DNA from: Marsupella aquatica
Lineage: Eukaryota > Marchantiophyta
Direction of reading: 5' to 3'
Assembly (NCBI GenBank): GCA_973895155.1
Contig: OZ316895.1
Location: 3,162,001 to 3,226,000, forward strand
Length of the DNA stretch: 64,000 nt
The notes under the pieces are model-generated. The model worked only from the letters and a program-made list of their open reading frames with translations, was not told the DNA's origin and ran no database searches. Positions within the stretch are counted from its first letter, which is position 1, and every line of letters begins with the position of its first letter. Both the position numbers and the translations under genes were made by a program. Below, piece by piece: positions 47,730 to 61,180 of the stretch.

Positions 47730-49517
47730 AGATAATAATAAATTTATAGCAGCAGCGTTCGCAACCTCATTAGAGAAATTTGATTTGTTGACCCAAAAAG
47801 CCGTCAGTTCCTTGGTATAGACTATGATGCAAGAATTTCATCGCGGAAATTTGCCAAGTAGCGTTTGGAATGTTCAGTAAGCCAACTCTTTGCAGAATCC
47901 TTGGTTCAGAGTAGTGATCCCTGCAGCGCATACTGATATTTTGCCTCAACCCAAGCTTTCAAATTATCAGGTTAAGTGAGAGCGGCTGAGCAGTTGAAAT
48001 TTCAACTTGGTACTGTACAATGAAGCCTATTCTAATTCGGACGTTTCCTCCTGTGATGTCTCAGGAAAATTTCAACTTGGTACTGTCACCTGTTCTAATT
48101 TGGACGTGTCCTCCTGTGTTGTCTCAGGAAAATCTTCCAACTATTTATCTGGTGATCAGGGATATTCACCAAGGAAATGTGGTGAGCGATTGAGGGGGAC
48201 CGCAGACGCAAATCTGTGTTCCTTTGTTTGGCTTCTATTGTGAGGCGTTCCTTCACTCTAAATCAGCCGACCGACGAGATGGAATTCTGTCCAAGTTGTG
48301 CTAACCTACTTCTGGTGGAGCACGCGTCACTTGGTCGCCTTCTCCGATTCTTTTGCCCCACGTGCCCATATGTTTACTCCATCGAGCGCAAGGTTTTCCA
48401 GCCTTAGACCCTACTATTTCGATCTTTGAAGAGAATATGCTTTGACCGAGAGGAATGCCTCCTGGAGTGACTGGGCCTTCGAAGGATTTTGAAACTATGG
48501 AATGTCTTTGACTGGCAGATCAGTAAGAAGCTGCCGCTTAAACAAAAAGAGGTCGATGATGTCCTTGGAGGGGAAGATGCATGGAAGAATGTGGATCGAA
48601 CTGAGGGTACTTACTTCACTGTCCTGTATAAAAATAATTGTCAAAAGATTGTACGGAGTCTTCGTACATACAAACTAGTTTGATGACACGCTTCGCGAGT
48701 GGAAAGGTACAACTCTATGATCCAAAGTAAGATTAGAGATCAGAAGATACCTATGTCCTAATTCAGCTACTGTGCCATTGCAGTGACGTGTCCACAGTGC
48801 TCCTACAATCAGGCCTACTTCATGCAGATCCAAATTCGTTCTGCGGACGAGCCTATGTCAACTTTCTACAAGTGTTGCAACAATACCTGCAGTTTTAGAT
48901 GGAGAGATGGGTAGGATTACAGAAAGGCGTTCACTAGTATTCATGCTGGTCATTTTTCCATCAGTGTTGTACCTCCAGAAAGTGTTTTACCTCCAGAAAG
49001 ACTATCTCTAGTGAATACTGTGAACAGGAATTGGGATGTGAACCACTCTCAATCCTCCCCGGCAGTCTTGCTGAAATCATGATAGTTGAAGCACGACGCT
49101 TTTCGTCTTGATTTTGCTGTAGGTCCAGAAATTTGCAAACCTGTTACCCTACAAATATTGGCTTCTTCACAATTGAATGGTACTTGGTCGTCGAGGCATA
49201 CAGAGAAGTCACTAGGACTGCCGTGTTTAGATTCACCTGAGCTTCTATGACAATTGCCACAATTACAAGTATTGATACCGAAGCGGTGACTGCACTTCAA
49301 TTTTACCCGCGGTCGGTGGATCGTGTGGACCAATTCTATGGTCCTCATGAACACCCATTGTTTAGGACTGCGGTGTTTAGATTCACCGGAGCTTCTATGA
49401 CAGTTGCCACAAGTGCAAGAAGTATTGATACCAAAGCTGTGATTGCACTTCAATCTTACACCGGGTCGGTGGATCGTGTGGACCACTTCTATGGTCCTCA
49501 CGAACACCCATTGTTTA
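47730..49517 (+). repeat. Segmental duplication, copy A (contains an RPC10 gene)
   Basis: It matches 56845-58365 in direct orientation, from 'agcagcagcgttcg.aacctcatt' to 'cctca.gaacacccgttgtttag'. Copy A is about 270 bp longer, largely because of internal tandem duplications: a 65-bp unit at about 48005-48140 ('tttcaacttggtactgt...') and a 150-bp unit at 49214-49517. Confidence 0.9.
48279..48914 (+). CDS. RPC10: RNA polymerase III subunit RPC10 (yeast C11 homologue), copy A, 3 exons, 110 aa
   Basis: Exons: 48279-48392, 48519-48606 and 48784-48914 (333 nt, phases consistent). The product is a small zinc-ribbon subunit of RNA polymerase III, related to TFIIS and Rpb9, that gives Pol III its intrinsic RNA cleavage and helps termination and re-initiation. 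The N-terminal ribbon uses C4, C7, C26 and C29 (MEFCPSC...FFCPTC). The C-terminal ribbon uses C70, C73, C98 and C103 (TCPQC...CCNNTC) and carries the acidic hairpin RSADEP (D89, E90) needed for cleavage. Length matches the family (about 108-110 aa). The second copy at 57305-57963 encodes the identical protein. Confidence 0.93.
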
Positions 49518-49528
49518 GACATACTCAC
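49049..49528 (-). other. 159-codon frame made of an in-frame tandem repeat; function unknown
   Basis: On the minus strand this frame holds two copies of a unit of about 50 residues (around 'IHRPRVKLKC', 'CGNCHRSSGESKH'), encoded by the 150-bp tandem duplication at 49214-49517, then HGSPSDFSVCLDD. The unit length is a multiple of three, so the frame survives. A related frame lies at 57994-58275 in the other segmental copy. I recognise no family, and it overlaps the region 3' of RPC10 on the opposite strand. It may be a small real gene, a remnant or chance. Confidence 0.3.
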
Positions 49529-49570
49529 GTAAAATTTGGGAAGACTCCGGGTCTTACTTGCAACTGACCG

Positions 49571-49915
49571 TCAGTGTACATTGCGATCAGCCAAGATCGT
49601 AGTATGTGAAGTGGGTGTGCGAAAATCGCTCTTGCACATCTGTTCTTCGAAATTGATGTGATTTGTTTTTGCAAAGAGGTGGTGATCCTTGGCCCAGCCG
49701 GCAAATGTTGTCAAGATCGTAGTATGTGAAGTGGGTGTGCGAAAATCGCTCTTGCACATCTGTTCTTCGAAATTGATGTGATTTGCTTTTGTAAAGAGGT
49801 GGTGATCCTTGGCCCAGCCGGCAAATGTTGTTACTGCGACCACCTCTGCCTTGTACCAGCGTTTAAACGGTACGCAGCGCAACATGACTTCCGAGATGTC
49901 ACTCACCACCCGCAC
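49571..49915 (-). other. 114-codon frame with a near-perfect 40-residue tandem repeat; unknown
   Basis: The minus-strand frame contains TTFAGWAKDHHLF...TPTSHTTIL twice in a row. The underlying DNA is a 120-bp direct duplication (49592-49711 and 49712-49831) with only two or three differences, so it is recent and keeps the frame. The lead-in (VPFKRWYKAEVVAV) has protein-like composition, but I cannot name a family. It could be an exon fragment of a captured or decayed gene. Confidence 0.35.
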
Positions 49916-50842
49916 GGAAAGAAGTACAGGAGATTTGAGACTACTTGAAGAGAAAGACTGGGATCAAGTTTTCCAGATGGACACGAGCAGCTATCACGCA
50001 TTCGATAGCCCATCCCAAATGATACCCAGCCTTAGTAACCATATCTAATACCCAATTAACTCTTGTGCAAGCAATTGAGATCACCGTGGTTCAGACTACC
50101 ATATGCATCGATCCTACCGCACCTTGAAGATTAGGGATGATAGGGATAGGGGGGGAGGGCGAGAAAGTTAGACAAAGAGCGGCAGTGGACAAACGGATTG
50201 ATATGGGAAAATAAAGGTTACATCTTTCAGGTTCGTTTGTAATAAAGATATGTAGAAGTACATTTCATCGTGTCAAAATTTGTGTCACAATTCAAGTACA
50301 CTGCACCGAGTAGCGACATCTTTCCGACATTCTGCTGAGAAACGACCTCATAGAGAACAGTAACGTAACGAGACCTCACAGTAAGACATCGAATTTTACG
50401 CAACACATGTGACGAGACGAAACTCAACCTTTCACTGCCTGGCTCCATAAGAAAGACATCCACAAAGCAACTATCCCTCTTCAAGCCAAATGTCAGATAC
50501 AAAAATGTATATTTTTGTTTGTTGGTCTGTGTCACCGTATTACCATCCATCCTCACATCCATCTTCATTAAAGCCTTGCGATAAGCAAAAGGATAGCTTA
50601 TCTTCAAACCGTGTGAGACTTAGCAAAAATTCAGCGATGCCAACACATGTACACTGCACTATCAATGAACCTTTGCATCGGTGAAAGCTAGGTCTCTGCC
50701 ATGAGCTAAAAAGTTGGATAAATTTTGCTATCTCCAAATGTGGATCCAAACTACAACTAATGGTGCACATCTGCAGTCAAGAAACCAGACTGTCCAGTGC
50801 AAGAAATAGCAGACTGCTTGAGTAAAAGTCTGACAAGCTTCA
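49916..50842. other. Intergenic and 3' flank of eL19
   Basis: No gene is recognised. The part next to 50843 should be the 3' UTR of the minus-strand eL19 gene. The 126-codon minus-strand frame at 50227-50607 shows no family likeness. Confidence 0.4.
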
Positions 50843-52328
<1,486 letters not shown>

Positions 52329-52484
52329 GATCGCCAACGGAGAAGGAAGGTCGATTGCCCGAGTGAAGCGAGGGCTCGCTAGCCCTAACAGAAGTGTCGT
52401 CCGCCCGTCCTTCAGCAGGGAGAAATCGCTCCCAAACACTCAGCGAAAAGAAAGAGAAAGCGCATCGAGAGGTTTCTTGTGCTC

Positions 52485-52492
52485 TAGGGTTT
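52485..52492 (-). promoter_or_regulatory. Telobox (AAACCCTA) upstream of eL19
   Basis: The plus strand reads TAGGGTTT, so on the coding strand of eL19 the motif is AAACCCTA, about 157 bp upstream of the start codon. Teloboxes are characteristic of plant ribosomal-protein and other translation-gene promoters. I found no clear site II element beside it. Confidence 0.6.
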
Positions 52493-52667
52493 CTCGTGGT
52501 CGCTACAGTACTCTCCCTCGGGCCTGGATCCTAGCGACCCCATCGACGGCTGAGATCAGGCAACTGCCTCTCTCGTATTTCCAGGGTTTGGCTCAAAATC
52601 GAGTTTAATTTTCTTTTCCTTGTGTATTAGAGCAACTCAACCAGTTTCACTTGAAGGCCACATGGAC

Positions 52668-53300
52668 CACATCTCCCAAATTTTGAGCTTAATGGTAATA
52701 ACTTGATGTTGGTAAATCCAAATATTTTTTGGTTTTAGGGATATACTAGAGGAATAGTTAAGCTACACTTCCATTAGAGATTTTGGCCATTAATTTGGTT
52801 GAGTTTTTCATCTAAAAATATGGAGGGGTGAGTTTCATTAGATTAATTTTCTATGTTAACATGACATATTCCACATCTCCCAAAATTTGATTAATGGTAA
52901 TAACTTGATATTGGAAACTTCAAATATTTCTGGTTTTAGGGATATACCAGAGGAATAGGTAAGCTACACTTCCATCAGGGCATTTTTGGCATTTTTGGCC
53001 ATTTTGGTTGAGTTTTTCATCTAAAAATATGGAGGGGTAAGGTTCATCCCCAGGTTCATCAGATTACATTTCATTATGTTAACATGACATATTCCACATC
53101 TCCCAAAATTTTATTAATGGTAATAACTTAATATTGGTAGATTCAGATATTTTCTGGTTGTAGGGATATACTAGAGGAATAGATAAGCTACACTTTCCAT
53201 CAGGGAATTTTTGGCCATTTTGGTTGAGTTTTTCATCTGAAAATATGGAAGGGTAAGTTTCATTATTTTAATTTTCATTATGTTAGCAGACATATTTGGG
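52668..53300. repeat. Three-copy tandem repeat, unit about 204-222 bp
   Basis: The A/T-rich unit ('ccacatctcccaaa.ttt', 'aatggtaataactt.at.ttgg', 'ggttttagggatata', 'gaggaatag.taagctacacttcc', 'ggttgagtttttcatctaaaaatatgga') starts at about 52668, 52872 and 53094. The copies are clearly alike, with small indels. Confidence 0.9.
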
Positions 53301-55239
53301 CTTGGGTTTTTTCATTCCTCCTCTTCTCTAGCTGCCTTGCATATGCAAAACAAAAAATTATTTTAGGACTCATTTCATGAAGCTGTGGGCCCCAAACTCC
53401 CATGGACCACCAAAATGTGTTCCACGGGAGCACTACATCCAACATGGTGGTCCATCCCGGCCTCAGTTTCCCACCAGCTTCTTTATGCTATCCATCCAAA
53501 ACCTAGTGGTGACATGCACGCATTATTATAGTTTCATATGGCATGAGGCTAGTTTAGTTAAGTGCATATATGGCACGCACTGGGTTCACTAAAGGGCAAG
53601 CGCACTGGTGACTGGAAATTTTCTCCTCAAATGGGCACCTTTGTATAAACCTTCCAAAACCCAGTTATGAATCTGGTAAGAATACAAGGCAATATATTGT
53701 CTCTCAAATCCAAACTCAGTAACCAAAATCCTCAGAGAGGAGAATAATTATGCAATAATTTCCTGTACTTGAGTGGGCTTGCCCTTTTGGCTTGATGTTA
53801 CTGGATTTGGCAAATATAGCATTATAGTAAGCAAACCCAGTAACCAGGCTCTTTAAGCTATTTGTAAATGATCAAACAGGAGGTAAGTAGGCCAGGTAGA
53901 CTATAAAAGCCACAGTGAGATAGCTTTTCAATTATTGAGCCTTGTGAGCTGCACTACTTGGATACGAAATAGATGGTGAAACTCCTTAGTGTTCCTCTTG
54001 AAGTGCAAATGGGTAAGTCACAATGAGTTTTGTAACACTAGGGCCCACCATCATCTCTAGAGCAAAGTTTTTTGCCACCTCTCATTCACAGCCTTAACAC
54101 ATTGACCTTCTCCGTTTTGCGGTCACTCTCATTTTGCTGAAACAGGTTGTTTGTCTTCAATCCAAGGCTTCTCTTTTATGGAAAACGCTATTTTGTTGGA
54201 GAGTTTGGCTTGTCACAACCCACATAAACCATGTCACTAGTTTGCATAGTTTATGTGGGTAACCTGCCAAACACAAGATACCACTTGTGTATGTGTCTTC
54301 AATGGTGGAGAGGTATAATTTGGAGGAAGGGAGAATCTCTCTTCCTTCCCCTAAATTGAGTCTCCTAACACTGGTAGAACTTTGTAGTTCCAGAGAGCTC
54401 ATGTCTAGAGTGTATGCCCATTGGCATGTCAGCAATAACTAGATTGAAGAGGGTTTGCTGTGTGTGTAGGCCCGGGTTCCCGCATGGTAGTGGGGGGACT
54501 TAGCTCGACTAAGTAACAATAGTGATGAGGTTTTATCACTATTTTTGTAGTGGATCACCTGTGTAATAATCTTTGCAAATGTACTTGAGTCCAATATATA
54601 TTGCTGGTTTGCATGGTGTGCAATGATGTAAGTTGTACATAGAACTCAAAAATACACCCACAAAATTAGGCATGTAAAGTTTTCCATTGTATGTTCTTGG
54701 GAGGTTATGACCTCACGGGTGCACTTTCATGAAAATGGCATTTCATGTGCAACAAAGCATAGGGAATACTTTGGAATTTTGTTGAAGAACATTAGGGTTT
54801 TATAAATCCAATTTTGAGACCTCTTAAGGAAAAATGAGGTTTTTGTTTTAATCAGTTAAGAATATTCCAAATGAATGGGGGTAAAACTATTCAGAAAAAG
54901 TCTTTTTTCTTAACTATTAGGGTGTACCTGACCTAAAAATGTCACAGGTGATGTTGGGGTGGGGGGAGCGCTCCATATAGGACCCTTAGAATCCTCACCT
55001 GCAATGAGAAAACCTTCGCTAGAGCACCGGATTGCTTCCAGGGACGTCTTGTCTTCTTCTGCTCCATGATCTGCCCAGTAGATCCTTTGCGTAAATGAAT
55101 GGCAGCCGAAACTCTTTGCAAAGATAAACCGACACTTCTCTTGTCCTATGCAAGCGAAACAAAGAAGTTGCACTACACAAACTGAAGTGAAAAACGCATC
55201 AGAAAAAAAACATCGCAAGTCTCATCTTCCTCGTCCGTC
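53301..55239. other. Intergenic, no supported gene; one 12-bp inverted repeat
   Basis: A perfect 12-bp inverted repeat, ACCCACATAAAC at 54218-54229 and GTTTATGTGGGT at 54249-54260, encloses 19 nt. Reading frames such as 54910-55218 (-) are not recognisable. The base composition is A/T-rich and transposon-like. Confidence 0.5.
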
Positions 55240-55460
55240 CTTCAAGTGACGGTCTCCTTACAATGTAAAGCCCTTACCATGACCGTAACGTAAAACCGCT
55301 TCCTCGTCCTTCCTACAAGCGACTCTCGCCTTACACTGTAAGGACCTTACATGACGTAACTTAAAATTGCTTCCTCGTCCTTCCTTCAAGCGACGGTCGC
55401 CTTACACAGTAAGGCCCTTATTACCATGACCGTAACTTAAAACCGCGTTGGCGTCTACCG
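55240..55460. repeat. Three-copy tandem repeat, unit about 75 bp
   Basis: The unit 'cttcctcgtccttcc.tcaagcgac.gtcgccttacactgtaaggcccttaccatgaccgtaacttaaaaccg' recurs three times. Each copy carries the small palindrome 'cttacac.gtaag'. A fourth, unrelated pair of 'acg(g/c).acgctaa' strings follows near 55506 and 55540. Confidence 0.8.
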
Positions 55461-55582
55461 CTGGGAAATAGAAACACCGACCCTGTAGTCACATAGCCAG
55501 GGCGGTATACGGCACGCTAAATGTGCAAGAGCGTTATACGGGACGCTAAGTGGGGCGGTAGTCTTGGCGAGCATTTTATGCA

Positions 55583-55957
55583 GTGGTTTTATTGGGGGAG
55601 CGGGACACGACACACTTCATTCTTGATTGCGGAGTGTATCCGGCTCATGAGCGGCCGTGCGAAGATTTTGCGAGAGGTGAGATGGGATCCAGTCTGACAA
55701 ACGCGACGGGAATTGTGCTGGAATTATTTTGGATGAACGATGGATTATTGGATGAACGATTATCGAAGCAAAGATTTCCGATTCTGTGGCGCAATTTGTT
55801 AAGTGACCTTGCCTATCGTTTGGATGCCTGGCTGAAGTACGTGATTGAGTACTTCCATGGAGACTTGTTGCTGATAAAATCGCAGCATCAAGACCTATGT
55901 GAAAGATTCGTTAGGTTTTGTGGATTTACAAAATGCTTGAATGTGCTTCTTTCCTGA
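55583..55957 (+). other. Open frame of 124 codons, function unknown
   Basis: The frame is open from about 55583, with its first ATG at 55682, to a stop at 55955-55957. It has protein-like composition (for example KQRFPILWRNLLSDLAYRLD and SQHQDLCERFVRFCG). I recognise no family and see no partner exons. It may be a genuine short gene, a terminal exon or a remnant. From 55958 to 56844 nothing is recognised. Confidence 0.3.
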
Positions 55958-56844
55958 AGAGTAAATAATGTGTTTGTCACAATGTGTTCACTCGTTTGAA
56001 TCAGAAATGCTGGGAGCCAGCTGCAAAGCCTAGTCAGCACGGTCTACAAGACTGAGCGTCAAGCAAGGTGTGAGTTCCACATATCTGCCTCCCGTTGCCT
56101 ATCCTTTGTTTATTGTTGAGTTTCTACAAACCACCATTCAGATGAATTTTCCGAGATTAATCTAGAATTGAACATAGATTTTATTCAGATGTATCCAATT
56201 CAGCTGCAGGTCAATATTGGGTTCATTTACTTGGATGCTTGTTTCAACAGTCCATCACCAGATCACAGCATATAGTGAATGTTTTCTTTGCGAGTAACAT
56301 GATGCAGGTCTTGTGGATGATTTGAGGGAGCTTCCCGGTCGACAAGCCTTGAAGTTGCGTGCTGATGTGTGTAAGTTTTTGTTCAGACAAAAGTGCATAA
56401 AGGGGACTGTTGCCTTCCATGTAGCACAAGCAATTTGTGTATCAGGTCTGCTGGCATCAGTTCGTGTTTGAATCCTGAGTCCTGAACTGTGATAATAGGT
56501 AATGAATTGTAACACATTTGTACTTACTAATTTAGCAAGACTAATAGTCATTCAGGAACTGAAGTAGGTTTATCTCGTTTTGTGATCATATATCGAGGGC
56601 TGAACTTGCATAGTAAAGGCATGCAGCTGTGTGATGGGCTAAAGAATTTTGTTCATTTCCACACTATCACAGTCACGACACTGCGACTGTGCTGAGTAAT
56701 AACTGCGACTTTGCTGAGTAATGAATTACCTAAGAACGGATGAGGATGCCGCTAATATACTGTCGCTGTTAAAAGCAGGCTGCTCTGAAGATGTGCTTGA
56801 GCTGTTCAAATAGTTTTAGGTGTGCAAAGTTTTAGGTGTGCAGA

Positions 56845-58365
56845 GATAAAAGTAAACTTAAAGCAGCAGCGTTCGTAACCTCATTCGAAAAATTTGATCG
56901 TTGACCCAAAATCCCGTCAGTTCCTTGATATAGACTATGCTGCAAGAATTTCATCGCCAAATTTGCCAAGTAGCGTTTGGAATGCTCAGTGAGCCAACTC
57001 TTTGTAGAATCCTTGATTCAGAGTTGTGACCTCAGTCGCACTTTGATATTCTGCCTCAACCCAAGCTTTCAAATTATCAGGTTAAGCGAAAGCGGCTGAG
57101 CACTCGAAATTTCAACTTGGTACTGTACAATGAAACCTATTCTAATTTGGACGTGTCCTCCTCCTGTTTTGTCTCAGGGAATTTTCCAACCATTATCTGG
57201 TGATCAGGGATATTCACCAAGAAAATATGGTGAGCGATTGAGGGGGACCGCAGTTTGGCTTCTATTGTGAGGCGTTCCTTCACTCTAATCAGCCGACCGA
57301 CGAGATGGAATTCTGTCCAAGTTGTGCTAACCTACTTCTAGTGGAGCATGCGTCACTTGGTCGCCTTCTCCGATTCTTTTGCCCCACGTGCCCATATGTT
57401 TACTCCATCGAGCGCAAGGTTTTCCAGCCTTAGGCCCTACTATTTCGATCTTGGAAGAGAATGTGCTTTGACTGAGAGAAATCCCTCCTCAGTGACTGGG
57501 CCTTCGAAGGATTTTGAAACTGTGGAATGTCGTTGACTGGCAGATCAGTAAGAAGCTGCCGCTTAAACAGAAAGAGGTCGATGATGTCCTTGGAGGGGAA
57601 GATGCATGGAAAAATGTGGATCGAACTGAGGGTACTTGCTTCACTGTCCTGTAAAAATTAATTGTTAGAAGATTTTTTGGAGGCTTCGTACACACAAACT
57701 AGTTTGCTGACACGCTTTGCGAGTGGAAAGGTGCAATTCCTTGGAGGCAAATGATCCAAAGTAAGATTAGAGCTCAGGAGTAGAATGTTGAACTATACAG
57801 TATGTACTTATTCAGCTACTGTGCCATTGCAGTGACATGTCCACAGTGCTCCTACAATCAGGCCTACTTCATGCAGATCCAAATTCGTTCTGCGGACGAG
57901 CCTATGTCAACTTTCTACAAGTGTTGCAACAATACCTGCAGTTTTAGATGGAGAGATGGGTAGGATTACAATACAAAAGGCGTTCACGAGGAATCATGCT
58001 GGTCGTCTTTCCATGTGTACCTCCAGAAAGTGTTTTACCTCCAGAAAGACTATCTCTAGTGAAACTGTGAACAGGAATGGGGATGTGAATCTCTCAATCC
58101 TCTCAGGCAGAGTCTTGCTGAAGGACCTGTACATCATAATTGTTGAAGCACTACGCTTATCGTCTTGATGTTGGTCGCTGAGGCATACAGAGAAGTCACT
58201 AGGACTGCCGTGTTTAGATTTACCGGAGCTTCTATGACAGTTGCCACAATTACAAGAACAATTGATACCATGCACTTCAATTTTACACGCAGTCGGTGGA
58301 TTGCGTGGAACATTTCTATGGTCCTCATGAACACCCGAGTGGTCCTCATGAACACCCGTTGTTTA
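56845..58365 (+). repeat. Segmental duplication, copy B (contains the second RPC10 gene)
   Basis: Direct-orientation counterpart of 47730-49517, about 9 kb away. The right edge lies only about 16 bp before the proposed LTR start at 58382. Non-coding parts differ by many substitutions and indels, while exons differ only at a few third positions. Confidence 0.9.
57305..57963 (+). CDS. RPC10: RNA polymerase III subunit RPC10, copy B, 3 exons, 110 aa
   Basis: Exons: 57305-57418, 57544-57631 and 57833-57963, with the same structure and phases as copy A. The encoded zinc-ribbon protein is identical to copy A. The exonic differences I can see (CTG/CTA, CAC/CAT, CAA/CAG, AAG/AAA, ACG/ACA) are all silent. 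Both zinc ribbons and the RSADEP cleavage hairpin are intact. Splice sites are preserved, although the introns carry small indels. Either copy could supply Pol III; which is ancestral cannot be told from this window. Confidence 0.93.
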
Positions 58366-58381
58366 GCAGGACACTACTCTA

Positions 58382-59653
58382 TGTTGACAGGGGGTACTTT
58401 TGTAGACAATGCCCATGGCCCAACTTGGCTAGCTTGTCTTGAAGCCTTGGGATGAGTTTGGCCCGGACTCTAGCAACCCTCTCTACAACTCAACCAAGAT
58501 TCCAAGGACTAGATACTTGGACCTCAAGACCCATGCCTACTTTGCAATGTCTACCCGACATAAGTTACCCTGGAAACTAAATAGGGCTTGGTTGCTCTTT
58601 TGACAGGATTGGCAAACGAAAAAGATAACCCTTGTAAACCATGAGTACCAAAAGCACCCTTAGACTCAACTGAGATTATAAACAGGGCTTGGTTGCTCTT
58701 TTGACAGGATTGGCAAACTAAATAGGGCTTGGTTGCTCTTTTGACAGGATTGGCAAACGAAAAAGATAACCCTTGTAAACCATGAGTACCAAAAGCACCC
58801 TTAGACTCAACTGAGATTATAAACAGGGCTTGGTTGCTCTTTTGACAGGATTGGCAAACGAAAAAGATAACCCTTGTAAACCATGAGTACCAAAAGCACC
58901 CTTAGACTCAACTGAGATTATGAGAATATAACATTCCTCGAGAGCTTTTAAACATCCACGAAGTTCTCCAAATGACATTTCGTTGAGAAGATATTGTAGT
59001 TTCCTTTCAGTGTTTTATCTTTAAAGCATGACCATTGCGTTTCACGAGCCTTGGCCCACTAGGAGACACCGTTCCCCTCATGTGTTTTTGGAGACTTGTC
59101 ACCCCCGGACTAACTTTGGTCTCCTACTTTCGATCCTCTACCTGGACTCCAACCCGATCAATTGGACATGAAAGTAACTTGCTAGACTCATAACTTTCTA
59201 GTTAGATGTTTGGAGGTGAAATGTCTTCGTCTATTGACGTGGTGCTCATGTTTGGGCACTCGGAACTCATTGTGAATTGGGGGTCCCAGATAGCTACACC
59301 CGAGCCGTTGTTAGGATTTACTCTTAGGTCTAGAGTTACGACTGTACCGTAGTTAAGGCTAACCTTAGTTGCAGACTTGGTTAGGTTAGTCATGTTGTGC
59401 ACACTCTATAACCAAGCAATGTTTGCTTGGAGAGGTGGAACTCAGGCTCATTGTTACAGAGCTAGTTGAGAGATAGAGAGAGCTTGCGCTGTGGATGCTT
59501 GGTATGGCCGGTCGGCCTAGAGTGCAGTAAAGCTCATGTGTGTTCCCGTGGACGTAGCCTCATGTGGAGGTGAACCACGTATCTCTCTGTATCGACTCTT
59601 GTGCGTTGGATGGTTCATGGGCTTGCCGTTGCGATTGTCGTCTATGCTCAACA
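58382..59653 (+). mobile_element. 5' LTR of a Ty1/copia retrotransposon
   Basis: The right end is set by the primer-binding site just downstream: the LTR closes with ...CAACA at 59653. The left end is proposed at TGTTGACAGG (58382) from the usual TG start. The length would be about 1.27 kb. The 3' LTR lies outside the window, so the left border cannot be confirmed. Confidence 0.55.
58583..58921. repeat. Tandem repeat inside the LTR, unit about 102 bp
   Basis: 'gggcttggttgctcttttgacaggattggcaaac' occurs at 58583, 58685, 58725 and about 58826. Full units also contain 'gaaaaagataacccttgtaaaccatgagtaccaaaagcacccttagactcaactgagatta', nearly identical in each copy. The 40-bp step at 58685-58725 is a partial unit. 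Confidence 0.9.
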
Positions 59654-59654
59654 A

Positions 59655-59667
59655 TTGGTATCAGAGC
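59655..59667 (+). promoter_or_regulatory. Retrotransposon primer-binding site (initiator tRNA-Met)
   Basis: TTGGTATCAGAGC is complementary to the 3' end of plant initiator tRNA-Met and is the standard primer site of copia elements. It begins one base after the LTR's terminal CA. Confidence 0.9.
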
Positions 59668-61180
59668 ATGCCTGGGAGGTGACGAGGTTTTTTGTGACGG
59701 TTTTCCAGCGTTCATTGTTGGTGTTGCACTCGGGGTTTCATCGCATGAAACTCGAATGTGTGTGGCTGAGCGAATAGGTTAGTGAGAGAGCTTTCTAACG
59801 GTGGTTAGAACTCGCTGATCGGTATCCGTGGTGCGGAGGAATTGAAGTTTGCGTCGTTCAAGGTTTATTCGTGTTCGACGGGATTTCGGGGGAGAGACCA
59901 GAGATTGTTTTTTCAACGGTGTGAGCTGTGTGGTGCGGGAGGCATCGCATGTTATAGCTCAAGTTGAAGGTTGAAGCAAGCTGGTCGTTTTGGTACCTGG
60001 TTTGCTGGCGTTTGTGGAGCGAGTGCGTCGTGACGAGTGAAAGTTGAGTTCTGGTTTTTTGACAAGCTATGGTGCTTGTTTTTCCCTGAACCAAATTACT
60101 TGTCGTGACGCTTGACTCGGAGGAAGAAACACGAAGTGTTGAGGCTCAACGGAGAGATCGTGGTGAGGCGATCATTTTGAGTCCGGGATTGGCCCTTGAC
60201 GCGGAGAGAGTAAGACACGGCGGAGGTTTTCTCTTCTCTGGTGGAGCTGTAGACGTGCCGGTGCAATTCGGCAACATTTTCATGTCGACGGTCATCACTT
60301 TTCTCATTGGAAACCGAAGCTGAGGTTTGTAACACGGCCTTTGTGTCATTTTTTGGCACATTTTAAGGTTAGTTTAGGGCATTTTTTTGCCCCCATATGG
60401 TCTATATACCTTCAAATCCCAACAAACCTACTTCGCCATATGCCCCGGCGCGCGCCCCGACCTCCCGCACCCTTTTAAGTGCAAAAATGTGCTTTTTTTG
60501 GTGAAAATACGGCCCAAAACGCCCTTATACGACCCGAATACGCAAAAATACATGCATTTTGACCCCTTTAAACCCATTTTTTCATGATTTTTTGCACTTT
60601 ATATGCGATTCTGGTCGCAAATACGCGCGCATGGCCGTGAGTACGTGCGCCTTTTCCAAGAGCTTTAAGACCCCTTTAAAGTGTTTTTTCTGAATTTTTT
60701 TCTCTCCTCCTCCTCATTGGTTGTGCCGCATCCCGGGCCCTGTGACCCTCCGTTTTAACCGCTTAGACAGGGGGAACGGCCCCCTGTGAGACTTGTCGGA
60801 CTATGCGGGAATATTCCCAAAAAACAAAGAGCTGTTTTTTGGCCGTCCGACAAAGATTCCATCCGCCGAACGGTAACTTTTTTGGTTCTTTTTCGGCGAG
60901 GTCGTAGCCATTGAAGTTGGCAACGCGGCGCACCAATCACATCGCAATTCCGACGACGGGTTGTACTTGGTATTTCGGTTATTCCTTGAGATGGTCAAAA
61001 CGGGGGAGTTTCCCAAGGTTTTACCCACCTCGACCGAAATTTGAATAACTTTTCTGTCAAATTTTGATTTTGATTTCGGTTTTCAGTATTGGACTCCTAG
61101 CTTTGTGGGCTACGCGGCGGTGTTGAGTTTTGAGTTTTTTGAGAAGTTGTGAAAAACAACATTTTTTGTGATTTTCTCAT
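59668..61180 (+). mobile_element. Long untranslated leader of the copia element
   Basis: About 1.5 kb separates the primer site from gag, which is long for a copia element. A 72-codon frame at 60105-60323 has no likeness to known proteins. The stretch at about 60440-60690 is rich in CG and CCCTTT-type strings. The leader may have acquired foreign sequence. Confidence 0.55.

Noticed and set aside
48180-48260. A coding 5' extension of RPC10 copy A from the frame ending near 48243
   Set aside because: The family protein starts MEFCP, which matches the ATG at 48279 in both copies, and the upstream frame differs between copies.
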